A stretch of DNA of 64,000 bases. Origin: Campylobacter concisus. GTDB taxonomy: Bacteria; Campylobacterota; Campylobacteria; Campylobacterales; Campylobacteraceae. Position numbers and translations under genes: made by a program. The DNA lies in NCBI GenBank assembly GCA_002092835.1, contig LVWL01000019.1, positions 1-64,000 of the forward strand. The letters run 5' to 3'. Every line of letters begins with the position of its first letter. Positions within the stretch are counted from its first letter, which is position 1. Positions 8,260 through 18,121 of the stretch are shown here, piece by piece. The notes under the pieces are model-generated. The model ran no database searches. It worked only from the letters and a program-made list of their open reading frames with translations, and was not told the origin of the DNA.

Positions 8260-9542
8260 TGCACTATTTAGATATAAGTTTTACATATAAAAATACTGAT
8301 ATTTCAGTTAGAGAAAAGCTTGCATTTGATAGCGATGAGAAAAAAGAGCAAATTTTAAAACTACTAAGATCAAACAAAAGTATAAACGAATGTATGGTTT
8401 TAAACACATGCAACCGCGTCGAGATAATTGCAAGCGTTAGTGATCTAGAAAGTGCAACGACGCATGCGTTTAGATGCATGTCTGTATTTTCAGGTGTTTT
8501 TGAAGATGAGCTTTATGAGAGGGCTGATATTTATGAAGATAGCGGAGCAGTGCACCACCTCTTTGCAGTGGCAAGCTCGCTTGATAGCCTAGTCGTCGGC
8601 GAAACTCAGATCGTTGGCCAGCTAAAAAATGCCTTTAAATTTGCTTACGATAGCTCAGCTTGCGGCGAACAAATCAGTAAAATCATCCATTATGCATGTA
8701 AATGTGCTGCTAAAGTTAGAAATGAAACTCAAATTTCTAAAAACCCGATCTCTGTTTCAAGTGTAGCCGTGGCAAAGGCAAAAGAAATTTTTGGTACGCT
8801 TGAAGGAAAAACTGCTATCGTCGTAGGAGCTGGCGAGATGGGCGAGCTAGCAGCGAAACACCTAATCTCAAGTGGCGCAGAGGTAATCATTATAAACAGA
8901 AGCTCTGAGCGTGTTGAGCAGCTAGTTGATAGTCTAGGAGATAACGCTAGCTGGGATAGCATTTTAAAATTAAAAGAGTATGTAAATAATTACGATCTAA
9001 TATTTTCAAGCACCGCAGCTCCGCACGCTATCATCACAAACGCCATAATCGAACCAAGAGAATTTCACAGATACTTTTTTGATATTGCCGTACCAAGGGA
9101 TATTGATCTTATAAATACAGAATTTATTAGCGTCTATACGGTCGATAGTTTAGAGGAGATAGTAAGGAAAAATTTGGCCCTAAGAGAGGAGCAAGCACAA
9201 AAGGCTTATTCGATCGTAGGTCAAGGCACAAGCGAATTTTTAAAAATTTTAAAAGAAGATATGAGCGTGCCACTCATAAAATCTATCCGCAAACAAGCTG
9301 AAATTTGCGCTAAAAACGAGCTAGAAAAAGCGATAAAAAAAGGATATTTAAAGCATAGTGATTATGAGGAGGCACAAAAGCTCATTCATCAAGTTTTTAA
9401 AGCATTTTTGCACCAGCCAACAATGAAGCTAAAAAGCCTTGCGGACGAGGAGAGATCTAGCGAGCTTTCAAATGGAGTTAGATTTTTATTTGATATAAAA
9501 GAAGAGCAAAATTTTCAAGTGGGAGATATAGATGAGATTTAG
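8259..9542 (+). CDS. hemA: Glutamyl-tRNA reductase
   Basis: A 427-aa enzyme that reduces Glu-tRNA(Glu) to glutamate-1-semialdehyde with NADPH, the first committed step of C5-pathway haem synthesis. Catalytic Cys is C51 in NTCNRVE; the [16 protein letters not shown] segment and the Rossmann glycine loop [11 protein letters not shown] are clear. The C-terminal dimerisation helix is present. Start overlaps the ispA stop and the end overlaps proS by 11 bp, so translation is coupled. hemC lies three genes downstream and hemE elsewhere in this window at 59345. Confidence 0.96.
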   Translation: MHYLDISFTYKNTDISVREKLAFDSDEKKEQILKLLRSNKSINECMVLNTCNRVEIIASVSDLESATTHAFRCMSVFSGVFEDELYERADIYEDSGAVHHLFAVASSLDSLVVGETQIVGQLKNAFKFAYDSSACGEQISKIIHYACKCAAKVRNETQISKNPISVSSVAVAKAKEIFGTLEGKTAIVVGAGEMGELAAKHLISSGAEVIIINRSSERVEQLVDSLGDNASWDSILKLKEYVNNYDLIFSSTAAPHAIITNAIIEPREFHRYFFDIAVPRDIDLINTEFISVYTVDSLEEIVRKNLALREEQAQKAYSIVGQGTSEFLKILKEDMSVPLIKSIRKQAEICAKNELEKAIKKGYLKHSDYEEAQKLIHQVFKAFLHQPTMKLKSLADEERSSELSNGVRFLFDIKEEQNFQVGDIDEI

Positions 9543-11232
9543 TAAATTTTATGCACCAACGACCAAAGAAGCGCCAAAAGACGCATCTTTGCCAAGTCAT
9601 AAATTTTTAATAAGAGGTGGATTTGTCGAGCAAATAGGCTCTGGTCTTTATAACTATCTACCGCTTGGAAAGATCATGCATGAGAAAATTTCTCGTATCG
9701 CGCGAGAGGAGATGGATGAGGCTGGTGCGCTAGAGGTGAGCTTTAGCGTGGTTACTTCAGGCGAGCTTTGGAAGCAAAGTGGTCGCTACAACGTCTTTGG
9801 CAAGGAGCTTTTGCGCTTTAAAGATAGAAAAGAAAATGATTTTGTTATAAGTCCTACAAACGAAGAGGCAGCCGTTGCTTTGGTACGCGGCAAGGTGACT
9901 AGCTACAAGCAGCTACCACTAAATTTATACCAGATAAATACTAAATTTCGTGACGAAGCAAGGCCACGCTTTGGCTTGCTAAGAGGACGAGAATTTACGA
10001 TGAAAGATGCTTATAGCTTTCACTCAAGCAAAGAGGATCTAAAGCGTGAGTTTGACCTTATGGAGGCAACTTATAGTAAAATTTTCACTCGTTTAGGGCT
10101 AAATTTTAGAGCTGTTGAGGCTGATAGCGGAGCCATTGGTGGTAGCGGTAGTAAAGAATTTATGGTGCTTGCAAGTAATGGCGAAGATGATATCCTTTGC
10201 TGTGAGGCTTGTAAATACGCTGCAAACATAGAGGCTGCTAGAAGAAAAGCTAGAACGACAGATGCTGAAGCGCCAGAGGCTGACGCGGCTAAATTTAAAA
10301 CGCTAGATACAAAGACTATAAAAGGTGTGGCTGAGTTTTTTAAAGTTAGCGAGTTTTACTGCATAAAAGCTGTTATTAAAAAAGCTATTTATGAAGACAA
10401 AGAAGAAGTTGTGGTCTTTTTTGTAAGGGGTGATGACGAGCTTCAAGAGACAAAGGCACAAAATGCTTGTAATGCGCTCGAACTTGTCGATGCTAGCGAA
10501 GAAGAGATTATAAAAGCTGGGCTTGTGGCTGGATTTTGCGGGCCAGTTGGGCTAAAGGATGTAAAATTTTACATAGACAACGAGCTAAAAGGCGCAAATA
10601 ATATGATATGTGGTGCCAACGAAAAGGACTACCACTTTGTTGGCGTTAGCGTTAGCGGATTTAACGAAGAGAGATTTAAAGACCTTATAAAGGTAAAAGA
10701 GGGCGATAAATGCCCAGAGTGTGGTGGAAATTTAAAACTTAGCAAGGGTATAGAAGTCGGTCATATCTTTCAGCTGGGCGATAAATATTCAGCTACGATG
10801 AATGCGACATATCTTGATGAAAACGGCAAGGCAAAGCCATTTTTGATGGGCTGCTATGGCATCGGTATCAGTAGGCTGATCGCTGTGATGATAGAGGCTA
10901 GCCACGATGAGAAGGGCTGCGTTTGGAAAAAAGAGTGCGCACCGTTTGACGTGGAGATCATCATCTCAAATTTAAAAGATGAAGAGGGCGTAAAATTTGC
11001 ATTTGAGCTTTATGAGAGTCTCAAAAAAGCTGGCGTTAGCGTCATCATCGATGATAGAAACGAGAGATTTGGCGTTAAGATAAATGATTTTGAACTCATC
11101 GGCTTCCCTTTTGCGCTACTTGTAGGTAAAGAATTTGCAAATGGTAAGGTTGAGTTCATAACAAGAGATGGTTTAAGCAAAGAAACGATTGGTGCAAACG
11201 AAGCCTTTAAAAAGATAAAAGAAAGCTTATGA
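9532..11232 (+). CDS. proS: Prolyl-tRNA synthetase
   Basis: A 566-aa class II aminoacyl-tRNA synthetase of the bacterial type. The N-terminal catalytic core includes the [16 protein letters not shown] motif 2 region. A YbaK-like editing insertion (about 230-380) hydrolyses Ala-tRNA(Pro), and motif 3 appears as [13 protein letters not shown]. The C-terminal anticodon-binding domain is about 465-566. Start overlaps hemA and its stop overlaps the following fxsA gene. Confidence 0.96.
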   Translation: MRFSKFYAPTTKEAPKDASLPSHKFLIRGGFVEQIGSGLYNYLPLGKIMHEKISRIAREEMDEAGALEVSFSVVTSGELWKQSGRYNVFGKELLRFKDRKENDFVISPTNEEAAVALVRGKVTSYKQLPLNLYQINTKFRDEARPRFGLLRGREFTMKDAYSFHSSKEDLKREFDLMEATYSKIFTRLGLNFRAVEADSGAIGGSGSKEFMVLASNGEDDILCCEACKYAANIEAARRKARTTDAEAPEADAAKFKTLDTKTIKGVAEFFKVSEFYCIKAVIKKAIYEDKEEVVVFFVRGDDELQETKAQNACNALELVDASEEEIIKAGLVAGFCGPVGLKDVKFYIDNELKGANNMICGANEKDYHFVGVSVSGFNEERFKDLIKVKEGDKCPECGGNLKLSKGIEVGHIFQLGDKYSATMNATYLDENGKAKPFLMGCYGIGISRLIAVMIEASHDEKGCVWKKECAPFDVEIIISNLKDEEGVKFAFELYESLKKAGVSVIIDDRNERFGVKINDFELIGFPFALLVGKEFANGKVEFITRDGLSKETIGANEAFKKIKESL

Positions 11233-11660
11233 GATTTTTTGCATTTTTGTTTTTTTTGATAGAAGCGGTCTTTATCTATCTTTTTGTTGATAAATTTGGC
11301 TTTTTAAACTACTTTCTTGAGGTTCTAGTCTCTGGATTTGTGGGTATCGCACTTCTTTTAAATGCTGGATTTTCTAGCTTAAATTCACCTCAAGTGGCGT
11401 TTAAAAGCTTTTTTGGTGGAAATTTATTTAGCCAGTTAGGGCTTAGCTTTGGCGGAATGCTTTTATTTTTGCCAGGAATTTTAACAGATGTTTTTGGTCT
11501 TGCTGTGGTCGTTTTTTCTTTGATATTTAAGAAAAATGTGGCAAAAAACGAGAGTTATCAGGAGTTTAAATTTCAAAATTTTAGCGAGCGTGCCCCAAGA
11601 GAAAATGAGGGCGAGATCATAGACGTTGAGGTCGTTGAAGAGCCAAAAAGAGTAAATTAG
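11229..11660 (+). CDS. FxsA family membrane protein
   Basis: A 143-aa inner-membrane protein with about four hydrophobic segments in the first 100 residues and an acidic cytoplasmic tail. It has the FxsA signature ([14 protein letters not shown]). E. coli FxsA relieves F-plasmid exclusion of phage T7; its normal role is unknown. ATG overlaps the proS stop (ATGA). C. jejuni has a membrane protein at the same place between proS and hemC. Confidence 0.8.
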   Translation: MRFFAFLFFLIEAVFIYLFVDKFGFLNYFLEVLVSGFVGIALLLNAGFSSLNSPQVAFKSFFGGNLFSQLGLSFGGMLLFLPGILTDVFGLAVVVFSLIFKKNVAKNESYQEFKFQNFSERAPRENEGEIIDVEVVEEPKRVN

Positions 11661-11668
11661 GAGTGATG

Positions 11669-12598
11669 ATGAAAGAGATAAAAATAGCAACTAGAAAGAG
11701 TATCTTAGCACTTTGGCAAAGCGAGCATATCAAGGCTAGGATCGAGGCACAGCACAAGGGCATGAAGGTCGTGCTAGAGGGCATGAAGACAAAGGGTGAC
11801 GTGATCCTTGACACGCCGCTTGCGAAGATCGGCGGTAAGGGGCTTTTTACAAAAGAGCTTGAAGATAGCATGCTAAAAGGCGAGACTGACATCGCAGTAC
11901 ATAGCCTAAAAGACGTGCCTGTCGTATTTCCAGAAGGGCTTAAACTTGCAGCCATCTGCTCACGTGAGGACACGAGAGATGCTATGATAAGTGAGAAATT
12001 TGCTAAATTTAGCGACCTACCGCACGGCGCAAAAGTTGGCACAACGAGCCTACGCCGAAAGATGCAGCTACTTATCATGAGGCCTGATCTTGAGATCATC
12101 TCGCTTCGTGGAAACGTACAAACTAGACTTAGAAAGCTAAAAGAGGGCGAATTTGACGCGATTATTTTGGCGATGGCTGGCATAAACCGCCTAAATATCA
12201 AGGCTGAAGTGGCACATATCTACACATTTGGCTTTGACGAGATGATACCTGCGATGGGGCAGGGTGCTCTTGGGGTAGAAGCCAGAGATGAGAAGCAAAT
12301 TTTAGATGAGATCTCTTTTTTAAATGATGAAAATGCAGTCATAGAAACGACCATAGAGCGTGATTTTGTAAGCGTTTTAGAGGGCGGCTGCCAAGTGCCA
12401 ATAGGCATAAGCGCAAGGCTAAAAGGCGATGAAATTTCTATCGATGCGATCGTTGGCCTGCCTGATGGAAGCGAGTTTATAAAAGATAGCTTAAAGACTA
12501 GCAAGGATAAATTTCAAAGCGTTGGCAAGGAGCTAGCGCATAAATTTATAGAAAAAGGGGCGAGAGAGCTTTTAAAACGCGCTGAAGAGATGGCGTAA
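11669..12598 (+). CDS. hemC: Porphobilinogen deaminase (hydroxymethylbilane synthase)
   Basis: A 309-aa enzyme that polymerises four porphobilinogens into hydroxymethylbilane. Catalytic D82 (SLKDVP), the arginine-rich TTSLRRKMQL and SLRGNVQTRL segments and the cofactor-bearing C241 (GGCQVPIG, which carries dipyrromethane) are all present. The frame opens at GTG 11663, but AGGAG at 11659-11663 points to ATG 11669. Same operon as hemA. Confidence 0.95.
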   Translation: MKEIKIATRKSILALWQSEHIKARIEAQHKGMKVVLEGMKTKGDVILDTPLAKIGGKGLFTKELEDSMLKGETDIAVHSLKDVPVVFPEGLKLAAICSREDTRDAMISEKFAKFSDLPHGAKVGTTSLRRKMQLLIMRPDLEIISLRGNVQTRLRKLKEGEFDAIILAMAGINRLNIKAEVAHIYTFGFDEMIPAMGQGALGVEARDEKQILDEISFLNDENAVIETTIERDFVSVLEGGCQVPIGISARLKGDEISIDAIVGLPDGSEFIKDSLKTSKDKFQSVGKELAHKFIEKGARELLKRAEEMA

Positions 12599-12600
12599 GC

Positions 12601-12858
12601 GTGTTTGAGCTAAAATTTAAAGCAAAAGCCATAAGCGCCACCAAAAATAGCAAAGACAACTACTATATGATCGGTCTTGCAGACGACAAATATGACTACA
12701 AAAACTATATAATCTTTCAAAGACCGATCAAACTAAAAAAGTGCGATGACGAAAACGCCGAGATAAACGGCCTATACGCCGAGTGTAACGGCGACGTTTG
12801 CTACAACGCTTGCAAAAGGGTGAAGATCACTGATAAGAGCATCATTTTTGAGGTGTAA
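12601..12858 (+). CDS. Imm10-like immunity protein
   Basis: An 85-aa protein with GTG start at 12601, two bases after hemC. The pattern FKAKAISA...MIGLADDKYDYKNYIIFQRP followed by a YAECNGDVCYNACKRVKI strand region resembles the Imm10 family, immunity proteins of polymorphic toxin systems. I base this on remembered consensus, not a search. Four cysteines in the C-terminal half (one KKC, then C-x4-C-x3-C) are not part of the Imm10 pattern I recall. No toxin gene is adjacent. hemC and ubiD are neighbours in C. jejuni, so this gene and the following remnant look inserted. Confidence 0.55.
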   Translation: MFELKFKAKAISATKNSKDNYYMIGLADDKYDYKNYIIFQRPIKLKKCDDENAEINGLYAECNGDVCYNACKRVKITDKSIIFEV

Positions 12859-13240
12859 GATAGTCTCATTTGCGTAGATACCGAGGATGTAAAGATTAAT
12901 GAGTGCTTTATGAAATATAGCAAAGAGATATTTGGCAAACTGCTAAAATGTAACATATCGGAGTAATTAAAAAATTTACTGCCGTTTTCAAAACCACGAT
13001 GCTATCTAGTGTTTAACCTAACAAAAAATTTGTAATGAAGTACCTTTGAAAAAGATGTAAGTATATCGGCTATGTATGGGCGTACGTTGAGCGTAAGTTT
13101 GCGGACATTACGACAATAGAGTACAAATTTAGTGCTTGCGTCTATTTAAACGGCGAGGCAACATCGTAAAGACTGCGTCCAAAACAGCGATCGATACTCT
13201 GATAGCTATCGGTGCGTGCGGTAAATAATAGCCATCCGCT
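12859..13240 (+). pseudogene. Decayed coding remnants between the Imm10-like gene and ubiD
   Basis: No intact gene here. Directly after the Imm10-like stop the same frame stays open for 35 codons (12859-12963, four Cys-containing turns, no good start). At about 13060-13167 a stretch translates as protein-like sequence (YIGYVWAYVERKFADITT...), and after the stop at ~13167 one base shift extends it (KTASKTAIDTLIAIGACGK) to ~13228. The last 150 bases look more GC-rich than their surroundings. Best reading: fragments of laterally acquired genes, perhaps toxin/immunity cargo. Family not recognised. Confidence 0.4.
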
Positions 13241-13269
13241 TTGCTTCGCCTTTTTCAGCTATTTTTGGC

Positions 13270-13275
13270 TAAAAT
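13270..13275 (+). promoter_or_regulatory. -10-like TAAAAT before ubiD
   Basis: TAAAAT in TGGCTAAAATCGCC lies 25 bases before ATG 13301. It argues that the longer frame opening at 13241 is not the translated start. Confidence 0.4.
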
Positions 13276-13300
13276 CGCCCAAAAATCAAAAAGGCGAAAT

Positions 13301-15109
13301 ATGGACTACATCAAGCTTTTAAAAGAAAATAATCTGCTTCGTATTATCGACGAGCCAACAGATATTGATCTTGAGATCGCGCATGCAAGCTATATCGAGG
13401 TCAAGCGTGAGGGCTCGCAAGCGCTACTTTTTACAAACCCAGTCTGTAAAAAAACTAGGCGTAAATTTGCCCCAGTGCTTACAAATATCTATGGCTCAAA
13501 ACGCACACTTGAGCTGATATTTGGGCTAAAGCCTGATGAGATAGCAGAAGAGATAGAAAAGCTTTTAAAGCCTAAAAAACCTGAAAATTTTAAAGAAAAG
13601 CTTGATTTTTTAGCCTATCTTTTTAGCATGAGAAAAATTTTTACTAAGAGATTAAAAGGTGAGGGTGAGTGCCAGCAGGTGAAATTTATAGGTGAGGATG
13701 CTGATTTGCTATCGCTTCCAGCACTAAAGACATGGCCACATGATGGTGGCGCTTTTATTACGATGGGGCAGGTTTATACGCAAAGCTTGGATGGAAATTT
13801 GCAAAATTTAGGCATGTACCGCCTACAAATTTATGACAAAAACCACCTTGGCATGCATTGGCAGATCCACAAAGACGGCGCAAATTTCTTTCACGAATAC
13901 AAGCGTGCAGGTAAAAAAATGCCAGTCTCTGTAGCCATTGGCGGCGATCCACTCTACATCTGGTGTGGTCAAGCACCGCTTCCAAAGGGAATTTTTGAAC
14001 TTTTGCTTTATGGTTTTATTCGCAAAGAGCCAGCAAAGCTTGTAAAGTCGCTAACTAATGAAATTTATGTCCCGTACGATGCCGACTATGTGATCGAGGG
14101 CTTTGTGGATACGACTAAGTGTGAGCTTGAAGGTCCATTTGGCGATCATACCGGCTTTTATACGCCTATCGAGCCTTTTCCGGTGATGGACGTAACGGTG
14201 ATAACTAGTAAGCGTGAGCCGATATTTCACGCGACTGTGGTTGGAAAGCCGCCACTTGAGGATAAATATATGGGCTGGGCGACTGAGCGAGTTTTTTTGC
14301 CGCTTTTGCGAACGACCGTGCCCGAGCTTTTAGACTACAATATGCCTGAAAATGGCGTTTTTCACAACCTAATCTTAGCCAAGATAAATACGCTCTATCC
14401 AGCTCATGCAAAGCAGGCTATGCACGCATTTTGGGGCGTTGGACAGATGAGTTTTGTAAAACATGCCATTTTTGTTGGAGCCGATGCGCCTGAACTTAAA
14501 GATTATGATGAAATTACTAGCTTTGTTTTAAATCGTTTTGGTAGTCAGAGTGTGCTAATAAGCCAAGGTGTGTGCGATCAGCTTGATCATGCTAGTCCAA
14601 ATTCGTGTTTTGGTGGCAAACTCGGCGTAGATGCGACGCAAGACTTTTGTAAATTTAGCCCTGTGGTTTTAAGCGACAGCGAGCTTTTGGCTAAATTTCA
14701 AAGCGTTACGCCAAATGTAAAAGAGCTTAAGCAGTTTAAAATGGTTACCAAAACACCTATTTGTGTGGTGAAATTTGAAAAAGATTGTGTGGTAAAAGAG
14801 CTTTTTGACAAGCTTTTGACATTTAGAGAATTTTTCAAACTCCTTATCGTTGTGGATATGCAAAATCACCTTGAAAACCCATATATGCTACTTTGGCGTG
14901 TGACAAATAATATCGATGCTTTACGTGATATTTTCATAGATGGTGAAAATTTCTGCGTAGATGCCACTAGCAAAGATGAGCGCGAAGGATATACTAGAGG
15001 CTGGCCGCTACAAACGGATTGTGACTGCGAAGTAGTTGCTGATCTAGTTAAGCGCAGCATAGTAAAAGACGAGCCAGAGTTATTTAAAAAATTTGAAATA
15101 TTTGGCTAG
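13301..15109 (+). CDS. ubiD: UbiD-family decarboxylase (menaquinone pathway)
   Basis: A 602-aa prenyl-FMN-dependent decarboxylase of the UbiD family. The N-terminal MDYIKLLKENNLLRIIDEP, the GMYRLQIYDKNHLGMHWQIHKDG segment and the EGPFGDHTGFY active-site motif are visible. Campylobacter make menaquinone by the futalosine route and lack ubiquinone, so this protein probably decarboxylates the naphthoate intermediate and not a ubiquinone precursor; that is inference. Start chosen at ATG 13301, because the in-frame codon at 13241 precedes the promoter-like sequence. In C. jejuni it directly follows hemC. Confidence 0.85.
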   Translation: MDYIKLLKENNLLRIIDEPTDIDLEIAHASYIEVKREGSQALLFTNPVCKKTRRKFAPVLTNIYGSKRTLELIFGLKPDEIAEEIEKLLKPKKPENFKEKLDFLAYLFSMRKIFTKRLKGEGECQQVKFIGEDADLLSLPALKTWPHDGGAFITMGQVYTQSLDGNLQNLGMYRLQIYDKNHLGMHWQIHKDGANFFHEYKRAGKKMPVSVAIGGDPLYIWCGQAPLPKGIFELLLYGFIRKEPAKLVKSLTNEIYVPYDADYVIEGFVDTTKCELEGPFGDHTGFYTPIEPFPVMDVTVITSKREPIFHATVVGKPPLEDKYMGWATERVFLPLLRTTVPELLDYNMPENGVFHNLILAKINTLYPAHAKQAMHAFWGVGQMSFVKHAIFVGADAPELKDYDEITSFVLNRFGSQSVLISQGVCDQLDHASPNSCFGGKLGVDATQDFCKFSPVVLSDSELLAKFQSVTPNVKELKQFKMVTKTPICVVKFEKDCVVKELFDKLLTFREFFKLLIVVDMQNHLENPYMLLWRVTNNIDALRDIFIDGENFCVDATSKDEREGYTRGWPLQTDCDCEVVADLVKRSIVKDEPELFKKFEIFG

Positions 15110-15219
15110 CTTTGAGGGGCTTAAGTAAATTTATAAATTTTGCTTTTTGCTGCGGATTTGAAATTTTTAATAAGACTTACTTAATCAAATGCTAGTGTTT
15201 TTTATGCTGATTAAAAAAT

Positions 15220-15244
15220 AGCTTTTAGACTAGGTCTAAAAGCT
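15220..15244. terminator. Bidirectional hairpin terminator between ubiD and ppk
   Basis: AGCTTTTAGAC and GTCTAAAAGCT form a perfect 11-bp stem with a TAG loop. On the minus strand it lies just after the ppk stop and is followed by TATTTTTT, a standard rho-independent terminator. It can also stop ubiD transcription from the other side. Confidence 0.8.
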
Positions 15245-15254
15245 TAATTTGTTT

Positions 15255-17349
15255 TTAACTCTCTTTTAAGAGTTTGCTTGCGAGCATATCGGCTTTTGCT
15301 TTGTCGGTGTCTTTTTTTACGGATTTATAAATTTTAGATATATAATTTTCCAAAACTTCGTGACAAGATATTACTTTTTCATTTTCACTTCTTGCTACTT
15401 TTACGTATTCACCGCTATTTTGTAGCTCAAAAGCTAGATCGTTGTCGCTTAGCTGAAGCTCTAAAATTTCAAGTAGTCTCTCTTGAAGTCTTGGCTCAAA
15501 AATAGGCGTCATAAGCTCCAAGCGACGCTCTAGGTTTCGCGGCATCCAGTCAGCACTTGAGATATAAATTTTTGGCTGAGCATGTTTAAAATATAAAATT
15601 CTAGCGTGCTCTAAGTATTTACCGATGATCGAGCGAACTTTTATATTTTCGCTTTTACCTTTTATGCCAGGCCTTAGTCCGCACACACCACGAACTATAA
15701 GATCGATCTTTACACCTGCGTTTGATGCGCGGCTAAGCTCATTTATCACATCTTCGTCGATTAGTGCGTTCATTTTGGCAATGATCCTGCCCTCGCTGCC
15801 TTTGCTAGCTTCCACTCTTATCTTTTCGATGATACGCTCTTTTATCTGAAAAGGCGACATGCTAAGAGCGTTTAGACGGCGATTTTTATTATATCCTGAG
15901 AGGATGTGAAAAAACGAAGTCGTATCCTGGCTAAACTCTTCTTTGCTTGTAAACAGGCTGATATCAGTGTAAATTTTTGCTGAGCTGCGTTGTAGTTGCC
16001 TGTGCCAAAGTGCATATAAAATTTAAGCTTATCGCCGATTTGGCGGATGACCTGGCTAACTTTTGCATGCACCTTAAAGCCTGTGATGCCATATATCACG
16101 TGTGCGCCGGCGTCTTCAAGTGCCTTTGCCCAGTGCAAGTTATTTTCCTCGTCAAACCTTGCCTTTAGCTCAACCATCACGGTTACTTGCTTGCCGTCAC
16201 TTGCGGCGTCTATTAGGCTTTGAATTATTGGTGAGCTCTTATCGACTCTATAAAGTGTCATTCTAATGGATATGACTTTTGGATCTTTGCTGGCTTCTTT
16301 TATAAAGCTTACAACTGGATCAAAGCTCTCAAATGGATGCACTAAGAGTACATCTTCTTTATCTATGGCGTCAAACACAGATATGCCATTGCCAAATGGT
16401 GGTAGCGTTTTTGGAACGTAAGGCGCATTTGCCAGATGGGTAAAATTTTTACTTCCAGCTATCTCCCAAAGCGAGCTAAGAGTGAGCGGAATGCTTGAAA
16501 AATAGACATCTTTATGAAAAATTTTCATATGAAAATTTAAGAAGTCCAAGATATCGGTGTCTACGTTTTTATCGATTTGCATACGAACAAAAGCTCCTTT
16601 TCTACGAAGCTTTAGCCCTTGCTCAAGTATCATCATAAAATCATCTGCTTCTTCTTCTTCGATGACGATATCAGCGTTTCTTGTCACTCTAAAAGCAGCC
16701 GAGCTAAGTAGCTTATACCCTGGGAAAATTTCTTCTGCGTGGCGATGCACGATCGTTTCAATCGGCACAAAAACATTGCTACTTGGCTGTGTAAAACGTG
16801 GCAAGACTCTTGAAATTCTTATCATGCCGTATTTTAAAATTTCTGGATGCTCGATGTCAGCAAGCTTAACTGCAAGCGAGAAGCTAAGGTTGTTTAGGTG
16901 CGGAAATGGATGAGTCGCATCGACAGCGATGGGAACGATGACTGGCAAGATATTTGAGAAAAAGTATTCGTCACACTTTTGTTTCAAGCTATCATCAAGC
17001 TCGTCATAATTTTTTATAAAAAGCCCCTCTTTACTAAGAGCATTTACTGTTTTTTTATAGTGATCTTCTACTAAATTCTGCTCATTTTGTAGATATTTTC
17101 TAATCTCTCTTAGCTGATCAAGTGGCTCATACCATCGCCACTGCTTGTAGTAGCTCCAGCTGCAAAAAGCTGCTTTAAGCCAGCAACTCTGATCATATAA
17201 AACTCGTCTAGATTTGTCATATAAATGGCTATAAATTTTAGCTTTTCAAGTAAAGGAATTTCCTTTTCACACTGAGCGAGCACCCTTGAATTAAAGCGTA
17301 GCCAGCTTAATTCTCGGTTTATAAAAAGAGTTTCATTTTCGCTCATCAT
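15255..17349 (-). CDS. ppk: Polyphosphate kinase 1, two frameshifts
   Basis: Makes polyphosphate from ATP. Three overlapping fragments join into one 698-aa protein when one C is added near 17120 ([15 protein letters not shown]) and one A near 15987 ([12 protein letters not shown]). N-terminal [12 protein letters not shown], the [15 protein letters not shown] region, the phospholipase-D-like core [17 protein letters not shown] and the HFGTGNYN motif with its catalytic histidine are all present. Repaired length equals the family norm. Polyphosphate supports stress survival in Campylobacter. Both lesions are single-base deletions and probably sequencing errors. ATG at 17346 also possible in place of 17349. 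Confidence 0.88.
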
Positions 17350-17424
17350 CTTCTCCTTGTGTGTTTTTGAGTTATTTTATGATATGTGCGGTTATAAAGT
17401 TCTTACTTTATTTAAAATTTTGGT

Positions 17425-17430
17425 TACAAT
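17425..17430 (+). promoter_or_regulatory. -10 box TACAAT of the 26-aa gene
   Basis: TACAAT in GGTTACAATAAG lies 29 bases before the ATG at 17460, with AAAGG between. It supports the short plus-strand gene downstream and lies divergent to ppk. Confidence 0.45.
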
Positions 17431-17459
17431 AAGCCAAAATTTAAATTTAAAGGCTTGTT

Positions 17460-17540
17460 ATGTCTGATTATGTGATATTGGTTGGTATCTTTTTAGTGGC
17501 AGTCGTTGTTTTTGCGCTTATTAAAAAGATATCGTTTTAG
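17460..17540 (+). CDS. 26-aa single-span membrane peptide
   Basis: ATG at 17460 follows AAAGG with normal spacing and a TACAAT -10 box. The product is about 26 residues: a short polar start, one hydrophobic helix (residues ~5-21) and a basic tail (KKISF), which predicts N-out/C-in insertion in the inner membrane. It sits between the divergent ppk start and the end of the NUDIX gene; its stop codon overlaps the NUDIX stop on the other strand by 4 bases. No family recognised. Signals on both sides make it better supported than a chance ORF, but expression is unproven. Confidence 0.55.
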   Translation: MSDYVILVGIFLVAVVVFALIKKISF

Positions 17541-18121
17541 CTTTTAAATTTCTCCCACCACAAATAAGCAAAGATAAGCCCAAAGCCTTTGACTTTGCTC
17601 TCGTCGAAGGCAAATTCCATCATATCTTCTCGCTTTATGAAAACAAGCTCGATATCTTCGCCGTCGACGCCACCACCAGAATTTACCTTCATGCTCTCAT
17701 CGATCTTTGCGTAAAACATCGTTTGCATATTACCTCCAAAGCCAAAAGCACCGTATGTCATCGTAATACGCTCTATCTCTTTTAGCTCATAGCCCACTTC
17801 TTCGATCGCTTCTTCTCTAGCTGTTTGCTCTTCGCTAAGTCCTTTATCCATAAGCCCTGCGCAAAGCTCATAAGTAAAGCCTTGCTCATTTGTTTTGATG
17901 CCTTCTTTTTCTTGTGAGTACCAAACAGCAGGACGAAACTGCTTTACAAATAAAAAGGCATCTTTTTGCTCGTGATATAAAAAAATACTAACGCTATTCA
18001 TCACCTTGACGCAATCCCAGTCTCTTTGGATGCCATTTTGCATAAATTTCATCTTAAATGGCTTTAAATATTTTGACTCGCCAAGAGGCAGAATTTCTAA
18101 ATTAGTTATAGTAGTATCCAT
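17537..18121 (-). CDS. NUDIX hydrolase
   Basis: A 194-aa pyrophosphohydrolase. The NUDIX box is GLMDKGLSEEQTAREEAIEE followed by VGYE, with the REx2EE metal ligands intact. The N-terminal region (VKQFRPAVW) and length resemble ADP-ribose/nucleoside-diphosphate-sugar pyrophosphatases. The start overlaps the mgtE stop by 16 bp, so the two are co-translated. Substrate uncertain. Confidence 0.85.
   Translation of the reverse strand: MDTTITNLEILPLGESKYLKPFKMKFMQNGIQRDWDCVKVMNSVSIFLYHEQKDAFLFVKQFRPAVWYSQEKEGIKTNEQGFTYELCAGLMDKGLSEEQTAREEAIEEVGYELKEIERITMTYGAFGFGGNMQTMFYAKIDESMKVNSGGGVDGEDIELVFIKREDMMEFAFDESKVKGFGLIFAYLWWEKFKS

Noticed and set aside
11617-12201. Long minus-strand open frame opposite hemC
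   Set aside because: Shadow frame of a strongly conserved gene, with low-complexity Ser/Leu content and no start signals.
15255-17349. ppk as a decayed pseudogene
   Set aside because: Only two one-base gaps separate full-length conserved sequence, and the same error type recurs in essential genes here.
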